64,000 bases of DNA, from the NCBI GenBank assembly GCA_026008535.1, contig BRKX01000002.1, positions 74,483,380 to 74,547,379 of the forward strand, in the 5' to 3' direction. This document shows positions 24,895-37,035 of the stretch, one piece after another (within the stretch, counting starts at the first letter, position 1; every line of letters starts with the position of its first letter). The DNA is from Perilla frutescens (taxonomy: Eukaryota > Streptophyta > Magnoliopsida > Lamiales > Lamiaceae). The notes under the pieces were generated by a model. The model was given only the letters and a program-made list of their open reading frames with translations. It did not search any database and was not told the DNA's origin. Position numbers and translations under genes: made by a program.

Positions 24895-24951
<57 letters not shown>
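24720..24951 (-). other. Leader intron and GA/CT-rich 5' UTR of the small gene
   Basis: On the minus strand the leader would read CT-rich (24899-24951 is a GA run on plus), then GAATTGTTGAAG followed by GTAAGC. The intron spans 24820-24720. CT-rich leaders and promoters are common in plants. Confidence 0.5.
24899..24951 (+). repeat. (GA)n microsatellite
   Basis: About 26 perfect GA units. On the minus strand this is a CT tract in the probable leader or core promoter of the small gene. Confidence 0.95.
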
Positions 24952-24953
<2 letters not shown>

Positions 24954-26648
24954 CTGAATCATATTTAGGAATTTGGACTATTTATTGCGTGAGAGAGAGA
25001 GTATTATGTGTATGACCAAGGGCCCCGCTGAATCATCATTAGAAAACATATGTATTTTTTAATAATAATAATAATATAAATAAAAAAAGAAACAATGCTA
25101 TATTAGCACACTTTTACCCAAATTTTTACGAGTTTAATTTACCTATTTTATTTATTTGAAAGTTATTACATATGAATGAAATTTATCATGTGAAGCAATA
25201 TGGATACCCTTATTATTAAAACAAATGATCGAATCTATTAGCAAAGACAATTGCATTTAATGAAATGATACTAAATAGGCTTTTAATTTCTACTCAAATT
25301 AAAGTGAATGGACTAATTAATTCGAAAACTTTAATAGTGAGCATTGAAATTAATTATTATTTTATTCACAATGATGAGTATTGAGAATACGTACTGATCA
25401 TATGTAATACGTATTAATGAAACATGACACACATAATTTAAAGTTTTTTTTTTGTATGAATCGCATCCAATTAATGGTCTTTACTGCTTCATCTATATAG
25501 ACGACTAATAAAATGTTAATTGTCATAAAATTCATAAACTTTGGATATAGTTTTAAATTTAATTTTAAAAATATGAAATTAAAATAAGAGCTTTTAATTT
25601 TAATGTTATTCAATATTTTCAATTTTTGTTTGAAAAACAAATTGACTTCCGATTATGTCGCCAATTTAGTCGTCTCTTTAAGCTCATCAATCTTAACTCA
25701 GCCATCAATTTTTGAAAAGAGATATTAGAGTGGTCGAATTTTACACTTGCATCAACAAAAAAGTTTAGAATTATTAAATTCAACCACATCAACACTTTTT
25801 TATATATATATAAAAAAAAAAAAAGTAATGGTAAAGCCTCAACGAGGTAATTCACGGTATAGTGAGCACCATGACCCCTACAAGATATAGGCTAGTTCAC
25901 TAGTATCCTCACATCACTTGACCTATATATAAACTTTCCATCTTTAGTTGTAAATTATATAATTATTTGAACAACAAAACATACACACAAATATGCTACT
26001 GTAGTTCTTGTAAGCAAGTTTGACTAATATAAATTACATAAGGGAACAAAGTAAGTATACACACAATTATGTAATTTTATATTCCATGCTGGCTATAAAA
26101 TTCAACCAACCATGTTAACGTCCCTTTTTCCCTTGTTTTTTTTTTCTCTAAAATTGATGGTTGAGCCACGTTGGGCTTGAAGAGACTAACAAAATGAAGT
26201 GCTAGCTCAGTCTACCATTTTCTTACGGAAAATATGGCTCTCGTGTGTGTGATTGAAGAATTTTGGCGAAATTAAAGGCTACACAACGAATTAGTTATGA
26301 TATTAATTGTCAACTTTTAAAGTTTGTATTGAATTCGCAACTAGTCTCTAAGTTCATAATTTTTAAGACAATTAACTGAATTAAAAAAAAAAAATACACT
26401 GTTTCACCATGCCAAATTTGTACATGCTGATTATTCTGCATGCTTATAATTTTAGTTAAAAAATTAATTAAATAATACAGTATATAATAATACATGTAAA
26501 TAAATCTTTTAAATTTTTTATATTTATGCAAGCAAAATAATAGTTGTATTCGCTGTTTTAAAATTTTCAAATTAAAAAAATTCATTTTCCTTAAAAAAAA
26601 TTACATTTATACGTGGCCAAACCATGCTCCAATCGATTATATATATAT
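24952..26648. other. AT-rich spacer
   Basis: Seventeen hundred bases without a recognisable gene or clear transposon ends. Short ORFs here are Asn/Lys/Phe-rich, as expected of AT-rich noise. Confidence 0.4.
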
Positions 26649-26740
26649 ATTGACTGATGGAGGACCATAATTTAGTGGGAGCAATTGATATTTTTGACTG
26701 ATGGAGGACCATAATTTAGTGGGAGCAATTGATATATTTT
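26649..26740 (+). repeat. 46-bp perfect tandem duplication
   Basis: A block beginning TTGACTGATGGAGGACCATA and running to GATATTTTT is immediately repeated once (second copy from about 26695). The copies are essentially identical, so the event is recent. A TA microsatellite follows at about 26750-26780. Confidence 0.85.
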
Positions 26741-26746
26741 TTTCTG

Positions 26747-26780
<34 letters not shown>

Positions 26781-26785
<5 letters not shown>

Positions 26786-27880
26786 TAAGTGACAATTTTC
26801 AGTGCGGAATTGAAATATCACCCTTACATTTAAATGAGGTGACAAAATCTCTCGAACAAAGAAAAAAAACACACAAAAAGAAAAAGAAAAGGAAGAGTAT
26901 TGAATTAATTTGTTCCATTAAAATCTGGTAGTCTATTAGATTTATTTTGAAATGACAATTAATTAGTAACACGTAATTGAAATACCACCATAGCTTTTGT
27001 ATGAGCTGTCCCTTTATGCTTCAAATAATTCGTTGGAAGGAATCAATATATATCATAAACAGTGCTCGACCCATCGATGTAATAATTAATCTTTCAAAAT
27101 TTGACATTTGATATAACTTCTACACTATATGTACCACATAATTATAATTATAGTTATAATTATATATATATATAAACAAACACATGTTGACGTTATTCTA
27201 CACTCATAACGTGAGAACAATAGAATAATACTTACATCTATATATTTACTAGTGTTACACCCGTGTTGTTGCGCGGTGAGCACGATATTCTCTAGTACGA
27301 AATTAGTGTTTCATTTCATATATATTCTTTAACTTTTATATGCTTGAATCGAAGTTATTTTTATTCAATTAATCTTTATGTGTACAAACCTGTGGAGAAA
27401 ATAACATATCTACGTATCAAAATATGTTTATACAATTTATAAGCGGTTTCTTGCCCATAAAAAATGATAGATTCAGAGAACGTATTTACTTTTTGAGGCA
27501 TTATATCTTATCACATACCCAATATTAATTATTCATTATAAAAAAATCTATTAATATAAATAATAAAACTAAGATGTATAGTTTGTACTTCTTGCATACA
27601 ACATTTGTAGCAGTTAACACAAATTAAATTTTACTACCACTACAACTTCTGAAAACTATATACAATTGACCTTAACTTTTTATTTATAAATTCATACGAA
27701 ACAATGAGGGTAAATATTTCAAACATTTAAATAATAATAATAATAATAATAAATAAACAATTTGCTTAAATATAATTTAGATAAATTTCATAAGTAATAT
27801 ACAATGATTTATACCACAGACAATTATTTTCTAGCATTGTAAAAATAAAAGGAATAATACATTATTACAAATGGGCCAAA
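26781..27880. other. AT-rich spacer
   Basis: No gene is seen. Near 27245-27290 a GC-rich island (ACACCCGTGTTGTTGCGCGG) in AT-rich surroundings looks like a repeat terminus but cannot be assigned. Confidence 0.35.
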
Positions 27881-28125
27881 ACCCAAACGAAAATTGGGCT
27901 CTAGCTTAGACACCCCAACTCACAAGGATTGTGAATACTAAAACGTGATAACTGATAGGGTTTGTTGATAAAGAATCATTCTCTCTCCTCCGCTTCTTTC
28001 TCCTCCCATCTAGGCTCTAGCCGACCTCTGTCATAGAACCGTGGATTCTTTCCTTTTTTCGCCGGTTAAAATCCGTTTATTAACCGAACTTGCAGAAATC
28101 GTGGCCATGCTTGTCGACTAAGGTA
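27881..28125 (+). other. Orphan leader-like exon
   Basis: The block has plant promoter and leader features: GGGCC and TGGGCT boxes near 27880-27905, a CTCTCTCCTCC pyrimidine stretch, then CGACTAAG/GTATGATT, a good splice donor at about 28122. No ORF follows. A possible acceptor (TTTTACAG) lies at about 28476, inside the 0.59-kb repeat. It could be a non-coding RNA gene start or a gene fragment moved by a transposon. Confidence 0.35.
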
Positions 28126-28145
28126 TGATTTTCTTAATATTTTCA

Positions 28146-28738
28146 GCATGTTTTATTATTCTAATTATTATGATTTATACTTATATATTAATTAAATTGA
28201 TGAACTCTAACCTGGTTGTTTTATAACATTTAATATAAATCTGATATGTGAGGAATGCTATTTACTGAATTTTTTTTTGAATTATGAAACGTTTCTGTTG
28301 TAAAATTTATTTTCTAAATGAAAATATATTCTGAAATGAGATCTATATCTCGTGAAATAATTAATCTTATTAAAAGTTTAGTCTGAAATGTTTAGCTTGA
28401 GAAATAAAATATTAATATTATGATTGAAAGTGTAGTATGAAATGTTTATTTAATAATGATTTATTTGTTTTACAGTTTTTTGAATTCTGCCTGGGAGATT
28501 GTTGTGCTATTACACACATGGGATTTGAACTTACAAAGCCAATCACATTTCAAGTCAACAGTTTTTCGGTGGTAAAATTCACAGGAATCACTTTTTAAAT
28601 TTATTTTTTCTATCAAATGAAAAATATTCAATAATCATCAAGACGTGCAAACATGAAACACAAAATCAAATCCATTATTTGATAATAAAACATGTGTAAA
28701 TATGTACATGTTCGAATATCTACATTTATTTGAAAATA
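28146..28738 (+). repeat. 0.59-kb dispersed repeat, copy 1
   Basis: It runs from GCATGTTTTATTATT to ATTTATTTGAAAATA and is almost identical to 38668-39250, in the same orientation 10.5 kb away. Copy 2 lacks a short segment near the start and has scattered substitutions. Neither copy has inverted ends, an A-tail or a clear duplication, so its class is unknown. Confidence 0.85.
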
Positions 28739-29489
28739 TATTTTAATTTATAAATAGGTAATTGTAAATATTAGAGTTGACTTTTGGGCTGTCCCAGATC
28801 ATAACATGTAGAGATGTGGATGTGGGGGGGAGTGTGAAAGTCAGAAAACATCATAATAGCAAATTGAAAACTTGTTCTACATGATCAATCGCCTTTGACT
28901 TTCTAATACAGAAAACAGGAAGAGTCTATGGTGCAATGAGTGTAAATACACTCGCACCTAATCTGGCCACACGTGGCTTCCAGCTTTAATAAAAAAAAAA
29001 AAATTTCAAAATACACTAGCCTATCGTATATTTCTACGGAATCACTGCAGATGTGAAAGCTAGATCTATTGAGACACTTATGCATTCTTTTTTTTTTTTT
29101 TTTTGTGTGGGAGAAACAATTAAATTGAATTAATTTCAGAAATAAATTAATATATTCGATCTCCAAATTATCTGCACATACTGTAAAAATAGTTATTTAT
29201 AGGTATAATATGGAAAAACAAGTTTAAAAAATTAAAATTAGTAAATTTTAAACTGCAAGAGGAATAAACATTTTTTCTGTATTATTTTGTATCGGACAGA
29301 AGAAGTGTCGACATTTTTTGAATCAACGATTTGTAAACATTTTTATTATTTTATTGTATCGACAAAGCATTATTTTGTTACAATATATAATTACGACAAT
29401 AAATAAACGTTGGCATACATCAGAATTATTGTAGTGGCAAATTATCATAGTCTTGCGAAATTAATTTATAATGTTATGAAAATATGTAT
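28739..29489. other. AT-rich spacer
   Basis: No gene is recognised. A T-run near 29089-29104 and other low-complexity stretches are present. No element ends can be supported. Confidence 0.35.
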
Positions 29490-29559
29490 AGTAAACTACA
29501 CTATATAAGCTACTTTCATTATGTGATTATGTAAGACATTACGTTATACTAGTTCATTT

Positions 29560-29850
29560 TTCAATTAAAATTATAATAAATTGCAGTATATAAGTTAACT
29601 TCATTTGAAATCATATGAGATTACATTATACTAAGTTCCTGTAGTTTGAAATTATAATAAATTGCGCCATATGAATTATTTCCATTCGAAATTTTATGAA
29701 GTTACATTATAGTTATTGATTTGATTTGAAATTATATTAAATTATACTATATAGGTTCATTTCATTTGAATTTAGATCAAATTACATGTTATGATTTATT
29801 TAATTTGGAATTATAATAATTTCCACTATATAAACTCATTTAATGAACAC
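29560..29850 (-). repeat. 40-bp minisatellite, inverted relative to 12926
   Basis: Positions of the TTTGAAAT-like core are about 29604, 29645, 29685, 29725, 29765 and 29804, a 40-bp period. Read on the minus strand the unit matches the one at 12926-13200 (ATTACATTATATAAGTTCAT is the shared part in plus orientation here). Diverged units may extend left to about 29490. Confidence 0.75.
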
Positions 29851-31320
29851 GAAATTTTTAGACATTATCACATTTAGGGATGTCAATCGGGGTAATCCGT
29901 TCAGTTTCGGGTTTACATGTTTCGGTTTCGGTCCTATTCGGTTCGGGATGTTAATCGGGATAACACTTATATATCTATCTACATATATATATATATATAA
30001 GTGTAATTGAGAACTTAAATATTTTAGGTTGAAAAATTTTAAAATATTTTGCATTAAGTTGATAAAATCAGTCAATTCATTTTCTTCAAAAGTTTAAATA
30101 TATTCAATTTTAAATTTAGCAAACATGGGTGGATTTTTTTAATAGTCTTAGTTCACTAAAAAAATAAGATATAAGTTCAACTAATATATTTAATACATTT
30201 ATTGAACTCTTTAATATATTTAATTCTAAACTTATAATTTATTAGGTATTATATACTATAAGCTTAAAGTATTTTAATATTCAATATGAAATTATGTTAT
30301 ATGAAATATTACTATTGATCTCAATTGTAAGACTAAGAAGATGGGAAGACCATTTTCAGGTTTTACAATCTATAGTTTATTTATGAACAACAATATATGT
30401 AAGTTCTTCGGTGTGGATTAATTGAATTTTTTAAATTAAAGCATACAAGTTTTTATTTCTTTAAAATACATTTAAACTTGAGAACATAAATATGTTATAT
30501 TCAAAAAGAGTTAAAATATTTCACATTAAATTGAAAAGATTAATAATTTAAACATTTAATTATTAAATTTAAGTATATTTAATTGAAAAATTTGGATATG
30601 GAATTAAATTTATTAAAAAAGTTTAATTAAGTAATTTATCAACAAAATAAAAGTTGAAAATATAATTTAATTTATTGACTTGAAACTTTTGGTTTATTTA
30701 ATATTTTATTATATTTTCACAAATTTTTAATTTTATAAAATTAAAATTAATTTAATATTTCATTTTAAATTAATATAATAAAATATCAATAGAATACATA
30801 TATCTGAATGAAAAATTACATAAAAGTTTAACGGAGCTGAATCACTTTCCATTTTGTTGTTCCTGTCCAAAATCAGAATCAGATTAACGAAACAGAATCC
30901 CTAATTTTTTCTCGTTATTTTCTTTCTTCTCCGTTGAGTAACCGCGTCGAACAAAAGGCGACCACTCCACTCGAATCGGAAGACAGCAACAACACTAGTG
31001 GCTGTAACCCTCTAAATTCTAAATTAAATAATCTTAATTAAATAATAAGAGCTAATTTTAAATTTAATAAATCTGAAAATTAGAAAATATATGGGCTAAT
31101 ATAATCTATTTATGAAGTTCTGGACCACAATTTATTTTCTAAGAAGTTTTAGGTAGATTTAGAATTTTTGAGATAAATAAACAGGAGTAAATGTAGAATT
31201 CATAAACTTTAAGGGTTTCTTTTCTAAATTCTGAAAACTAGTGATTACTACATAATGAAAATAACATTAAATTTGCAAGTAAACCCTCCTCTCATTCCTT
31301 CAAAATTACGACAAACAACA
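29851..31320. other. Spacer with decayed repeats
   Basis: Near 29880-29960 a 'cggttcgg/cgggtt' rich stretch resembles fragments common in plant repeats. A leader-like block with pyrimidine-rich and GC-rich sequence lies at about 30880-31010 but opens no ORF. The remainder is very AT-rich. No gene is seen. Confidence 0.35.
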
Positions 31321-32016
31321 AAATAGGAAAAAAATCCCCAAATTTCATTCACAAAATCCCTAGCGATACCTTCCACCTTCTTCTCCTCCACAGCTCCGGC
31401 GAGCCCCCTTCCCCGTTGACCCGGCGGAACTCACGACCACCATGAAGACGTAACTGCCACAGACCCGACAGAAATCATATCCAACCCAACTTAACGACAA
31501 CACGACGCAACTTCAGCTGTAACGACAAGACGACACAAGTTCACCGGCGACGCGACCCATCTCAGATTAACGCCGGTCAGCCGAAGCTCATCCACAGCAC
31601 TCTTCTCTGCTTCGACAAAACTCAAAACATGAAGATCCTGCCCAGCCACTAGCCCCTAACCGAGACCAGCAACCCTAACGCCTTCCCCTATTCTTCTATT
31701 CGCCGTAAGTTTTCTAAATTTTATTGATTTTTCTAAAATTCCTACTTGAGTTTAATTTCAGAACTTTTTGTATAATCTGTAGTCAATGAAACAAATGAGA
31801 TAAAAAAATATGTGATTTATTGCTCAAAAGGTGGTTGGAAATTCTGAATATTGATTATTTGGTTGTGCAGAGCCTTGCTCAGGAGGTTTTGGTTGTTGAA
31901 ATTTGGTGAAGTATGTAGAGTTTGAGTTTATTTGTGTTATATATTTAGGAAAGATATGGTGTTGCAGATAATAGAATATAAATAAATTGGTGAATTTGCT
32001 GTGAAACTTGAATTCT
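31321..32016 (+). other. GC-rich leader-like region, possible non-coding transcript
   Basis: From about 31330 to 31706 there is a C- and A-rich, GC-elevated block typical of a plant 5' exon, ending in CGCCGTAAG, a donor-like site. A possible acceptor TTGTGCAG lies at about 31870. No long ORF is present: the only ATGs open frames of a few codons. It may be the first exons of a non-coding RNA or an eroded gene. Confidence 0.35.
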
Positions 32017-32170
32017 CACTACAAGAAAATTTGATTAATAAGACATGGAAAAATGTCATAATAAAATACCTATTATGACATCTCACCTATTGCGACGTTG
32101 ATTTACAACGGCGTCCCAACTGGTATTGGGAAAGGTTAGGTAGATATAGAGACACAATAAGGTGTCACTA
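32017..32170 (+). mobile_element. CACTA-type transposon end
   Basis: It starts with CACTACAAGAAAATTTG, the classic terminus of plant CACTA (En/Spm) elements, followed by short subterminal inverted motifs around ATGTCATAAT and ATTATGACAT and by TTGCGACGTT. The opposite end (a TTTTCTTGTAGTG) was not found downstream, so this is a solo or truncated end. Confidence 0.55.
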
Positions 32171-33399
32171 TAGATAACATGTTACGTCATTCACTTACTT
32201 GCATAAATAATTATTGTGACATTCTTGAAAAGTTATTTAAATGCATTATATATTTTCATAAATATAAATATTAGGCTTATTTGTATTGTACAATTTTAGT
32301 GCTAATAATTGTTAAATTACTATGCACTGCTAATAAATGGATGGTTTGGATTAATTATTTCTTTGTTTGATTGGATCAGTTTTCGATTTGAGAGAGTTGA
32401 AAGAACTGTTGGCTGAAAATTTGATTGATCATTTGCTAATTCTCCTGAGAAGTGACCGTGGCGGAGATAAATTTTCCGTGGGGTTAAGAGGATGGACTTG
32501 GTGGCTAGTTGCAAGGTGAATTCATATTTTCTCGGGCTTTTGTTCCATTTTGTTATGTGTGGAGTTGTTGTTCGTTCTGTATGTTTTTAGGACGTGATAT
32601 GATTGTAACACCCTAGTCTATCATTATTGGATTATAATGGTGGCGGCAATTTTAGTGGTCAATCATATCCTTAGAAATAATATGTAGTTTTAATGCATGT
32701 GTAAAACCATGTGATTGTTTTTTTTTTCCTAATCGGAGAAGAAATTAGCTTGTTAAGCAACCGGAACCGTAGCTTGAACCACGCTTAATATGCTTATAAT
32801 GTAGAAATTGATATCAGTTAATTGCTTCTCTGATCAATGGATATGAAATTGTGCAGCTGGCCAACTAGGGCTGACACGTGTGTGGTATGAATCAATGGTA
32901 GCCTTCTAAATTAGTTTATTATGAGCATAGGGGCAAAATGAGCTGGATTAATAATTTTGAAGTGAATCTGACCTGCTTTGTTTGAATCCTTGGGTTGACA
33001 ACAATTAAAAAATATTTATTCGTAGCTTGTGTGCTAGCTCCTTCCTGGGATCTTGATTAAGGTACTTTGAGCAAGGATTAATGCAATTATGATAGTTCGT
33101 GTGATATCTCAACTGGCTGCGGTGATCATAATCAGGATCAGTGAAATTAAGAAATACCAAAGCTCCATGGCATACTGCTTATGCACCAAAAAGCTCGATC
33201 CTTAGTATCATATTCTCTCTAGGTTGTATTTATGCTACATTTAGAGGGAAATGATGACTCCAGTAAATTGTGTTTTGACCATCTATGCTAGAAAAAATAG
33301 GTGCATCTATTAGTATCGAGTCAAAGTAGGAGCTACTTGCTATGGCTGACATGTTACTTAGTTTGCAAAATTTATTAAATTTACAGTGTATCTGCTGTA
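32171..33399. other. Spacer, no recognised gene
   Basis: An open stretch at about 32379-32520 reads VFDLRELKELLAENLIDHL and is followed by GCAAG/GTGAATTC, which resembles an exon end. It has no recognised family and no start codon, so I do not call a gene. The rest is AT-rich spacer. Confidence 0.3.
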
Positions 33400-33620
33400 A
33401 GAGACTAAGAGCTAGCAGACCTACCAATTTACAGTGTTACAAAAAGTAAAGACATGCAGGAGTTACTAGATGAATTTGGAGATGTTTTTGAAGAGCCAAC
33501 AGACCTACCACCTACCAGAGGAATTGAACATCACATCACTCTTAGAACTGACAGCACTCCAAAACATCAGCAGCCATAAAAATGAAATCGAGGGAATTAT
33601 CATAGAGCTGCTGAATTGTA
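33400..33620 (+). pseudogene. Ty3/gypsy retrotransposon pol relic
   Basis: One frame from about 33463 has the block LLDEFGDVFEEP followed by LPPTRGIEHHI, the region just before reverse transcriptase in Ty3/gypsy polyproteins. After a stop near 33556 the similarity continues in a shifted frame with KNEIEG...ELLN. Compared with the usual order, a short stretch between the two parts is missing. No LTR, RT core or integrase was found. It is a small dead fragment. Confidence 0.7.
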
Positions 33621-33994
33621 TAGATCATCGAGGGATTTTATTTTATTTTCTAGAATTTTAAAATAGTTAGGATTATAATGATAAAATTGTCTCAAAATAT
33701 ATTAATTATATTTTAAATAATTCTGGGGGCTATGTGATGAAAAATGGGACCTGTATTTAAAATTTCCCTCTTATGTATCGTCAAATTCCAATGACTAAAC
33801 ATCAGGTAAAAAAATCTAAAAATGAAAAAGATTTTTTTTTTAATATTTTTTCGGCCCATAACTTTCCTGGTGGGGTGCTTAACAAAGCCCAATAGCTTGT
33901 CCACTCTCTCTCTCTCTCTCTCACAGTCACAGGCATACACACTGAGACACACACACGCACGCACGCACTCACAGACATACACAAGCATGAGGCC

Positions 33995-35913
33995 ATGAAT
34001 TATTTGCAATTATCAAGTCAAAAGGTAATTCCTCGAGCTTATTATCCTCTTTGTTGCCCTAATTTCCGTTGTTCCTGATTTGGGACTTTTGTCGAATGCT
34101 GTTCAGGTTTTATGTGTTAAAGCAGATTTTCCAGTGTTCAGTTTGTCCCAGAAATACAATGTTTCATCTCTCCTAATTAAGGCATCAAATTCCGGTGTTC
34201 CTGCGCAGAAGGTAAGCTGTAGTTAAATTCATTCAATTTAATAAAATTTCTGCTTTCTTATGCTTGAAATTTACATTCAAAGAATAATTTTATGTTTTTT
34301 TCTCTATTGCTTAGTCAAAGGTGATAGCTTCTCCTCAACACTACCGTGGCAACCAAAAGGGCCAGCCTTTGGTTACATCCAATGACGGTGAGAAGTAGGT
34401 GGCTTTCTTTTTTCTTTTGCTTTTGTTATAATTAGTTTCATCTTTTCATGATGTTCACATTTGCTTTGATCTGCTAATGCATCAAATTCTGCTATATTTA
34501 GTGACATGAAAATTCTGTTTAATTGACATTGTGTTGTAAAGGAAGCTTATTCGGAAATCGGGAAAGAAGGAGCACCACTTATGGCAAAAGAGAGACCAAG
34601 CTGGTTCAGGACAAAAGGCAATGAATCTTGTTCGAACTGTATGTATGGTTTGCCTTTGATCTTAAATTAAATGCAAATTATGTTGAGTTGTAGGGTGGCA
34701 TTTGTGACATCTTTAACATTAAAATGAAGTAGTATTATTTTGGCAGATTTGTGGACTTCCAAATGAGAGAGAGGCTGTTTATGGTGCCCTAGATGAATTG
34801 ATAGCATGGGAGACTGAATTTCCATTAATTGCTGCAGCTAAGGCTTTGAGAATTTTAAGGAGTAGGAATCAGTGGAAACGCCTTATTCAAGTATGAATCT
34901 TGTAATATATTTGTTTGTTGTGGACCTGTGGTCATAAATTCTCCCATATCAGGATTGTGGTGGTGAGCCTTGGACTCATATGAAATGCAAAAGCCATCTT
35001 GGGTTTATCTCCTTTGAATTCCATATAAAGATTGAGAATAGCTCAGAAACATATGTTTATGATCTATGATCTCTCCCGAATGGTTCACGGACATGCATTT
35101 AACTCTTGAAGGAGATGTTCACTTTGAACGTGCCACCTATGTTTATACATAGTTCTGTATGCTGAAATATATGTGTTCTAGTAGATGGCATTACTTAAGT
35201 TGTCAGGAAGTTCGTTGATGAAGTTGTTACAGATACCTTTTCTAATCAAGTTTGAAATGGACTGACTTGGACTAGCTTTTGTTTATTTATGCTGATTACT
35301 TACAATCAGTATGTTTCAACTGATGTCTTTAAGGGGAGCAGGTGGCAAAGTGGATGTTGAGCAAAGGCCAAGGAGCAACAATGGCTACCTACGACCTCCT
35401 TCTATTGGCATTTGACATGGATAGAAGGCTAGACGAAGCCAAAATGTTATGGGACATGATTTTACGTGCACATGATCGCTCTATTTCAAAGAGGCTGTTT
35501 TCTAGGATGATATCCTTGTACGACCATCATAATCTGCCAAATAATGTTATAGAGGTGATTGTTCCTCATTTTGCACCATTTACAAGACATTTGATTAGAA
35601 TTGGCAGCAGTTCTCCTTATGAAGCAGATAAGCATCTAGATATTTTGTTTGTTTTTGTTTTTTTTTAAATGATGATTAATACTGTTTTCATAATCAAATC
35701 TTGAGTTGTATCTCTTTTCTGGTTATAAAACATCAGGTATTTGCTGACATGGAGGAGTTGGGAGTGAAACCAGATGAAGATACTGTCAGAAGAATTGGAC
35801 GAGCTTTTGAGCAATTAGGCGAAGAGGGTAAACTGAAACAGTTTTTGACAAAATATCAAAGAAAATGGAAATACATTCACTTCAAGGGGGAAAGAGTTCG
35901 GGTAAGAACTTGA
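33995..35913 (+). CDS. Pentatricopeptide-repeat protein, At4g21190/At4g18975 type
   Basis: Seven exons by splice phase: 33995-34024, 34107-34211, 34315-34394, 34542-34638, 34747-34890, 35342-35554 and 35737-35913, giving 281 aa. The middle carries the family blocks KKEHHLWQKRD, YGALDELIAWETEFPLIAAA and AKWMLSKGQGATM, then a few P-class PPR motifs of helical pairs with MEELGVKPDEDTVRRIGRAF. PPR proteins bind organelle RNA; the close Arabidopsis relatives (emb1417 group, from memory) are organellar and one is needed in embryogenesis. A transit peptide is expected, but the N-terminus (MNYLQLSSQK) is short and the first exon is only 30 nt, so the start is the least certain part. The last exon reads through a possible donor (CGG/GTAAGA) to TGA at 35913. 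Confidence 0.82.
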
Positions 35914-36927
35914 TTCATGGGATGATCCTACTTGACAAGTGTGGATTATATTGCAGAATCTCCCTTGCTTGCTTCACCACCGGCCGCAGTGGATTTCAAT
36001 ACGGTCAGGGTTAAAGCCGAGAGCAAAGCTACAAAGAATGAGTATGCTTTTGGTTCCAAAAAAAATATGATATCATATTTGGTGTCCAAATAGTCTAAGT
36101 AGTAGTTGTTTTATCTGTTTTTTTTTTCCTCTCTCTCTCTCTGTGAAATGGAGAGCTATGAATGGAGCAATTTCATAGGAGCTAATATCTATAATTTGAC
36201 TCCATGTTAGAGGATTCCAAACTTATATCACAGTGAAGATATTTTGTGCAGAAAACATCTAACTTCATCTCTAGCCCCCACCCTCATCATATCTACTTAC
36301 ATGTCTCGTGTTTGATAATTTATTATACCGATCGACAATTCACATGCACATAAATTCGTACGTGATTGTGTATATACACAGACAATTTATAACATATTTA
36401 GAGTTGACGAACAAAGTTGTTCGATCAATAAGCACAATTTGTCGACAGTGATTGAGTGTACGTACACACCTTAACATCACATCCGATGTTCATTAAGCAA
36501 ACAAATCTTTAATTTTCGAGAGTGATTGAGTGATCAATAAGCCCAAATCAATGATATATCCTTGCTGAAAATCGAGGATGGTGCATGCATGTATGCTACA
36601 ATGATATAATTATATGATGACATGTAAATATATAATACATGTAAAATACGAATTTTATAGAAAAATCTAATCGAAAATTCAACTGCAGTTACAACTTGCA
36701 TGTTTGCATTAATTCTACCAAAACTCTATCCCTTTTTGGTAGACCTACCAATCCAACACCATATTAATATTATAAGATCTCAGCATAAATCTAGTACTTG
36801 ATCGGAATCCCTCACCATCGACATGCAATAAAAATATTAAATAAAAAATGCACCTACTTAACTTTTTCCATTATCATAATCATCAATTATATTAAAATCC
36901 TTCTCGCAGGTAAATTGGTAATATACC
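35914..36927. other. PPR 3' region and spacer
   Basis: At about 35956-36050 a stretch after TTGCAG looks exon-like and could be an alternative last exon or 3' UTR of the PPR gene. Farther on the sequence is AT-rich with several TGCATGCATG-like runs. No gene is seen. Confidence 0.35.
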
Positions 36928-36945
36928 TATATATATATATAAAGT
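36928..36945 (+). promoter_or_regulatory. Candidate TATA box of the PAN-domain gene
   Basis: A TATATATATATAAAG stretch lies about 95 nt before the start codon at 37036, a spacing typical of a plant core promoter with a short leader. It is low complexity, so the match may be chance. Confidence 0.4.
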
Positions 36946-37035
36946 ATAAACACTCAACCACTAACTCAACAAATCTTCCCTACCTTTATAAGCTTATATT
37001 TTTTTTATAAGTAGAAATATACATTCTTTCATCTC

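Noticed and set aside
27245..27290. Helitron 3' end hairpin
   Set aside because: A GC-rich palindrome-like patch is present, but no CTRR end and no matching 5' TC terminus could be found.
29433..32017. A complete CACTA element between GTAGTG near 29433 and CACTAC at 32017
   Set aside because: The orientation is wrong: CACTAC opens an element running right, and the sequence at 29433 (ATTATTGTAGTGG) does not match the inverted terminus well.
33713..34009. 98-aa Cys/Val-rich minus-strand ORF
   Set aside because: It lies opposite the CA/CT-rich leader of the PPR gene; the composition is low complexity.
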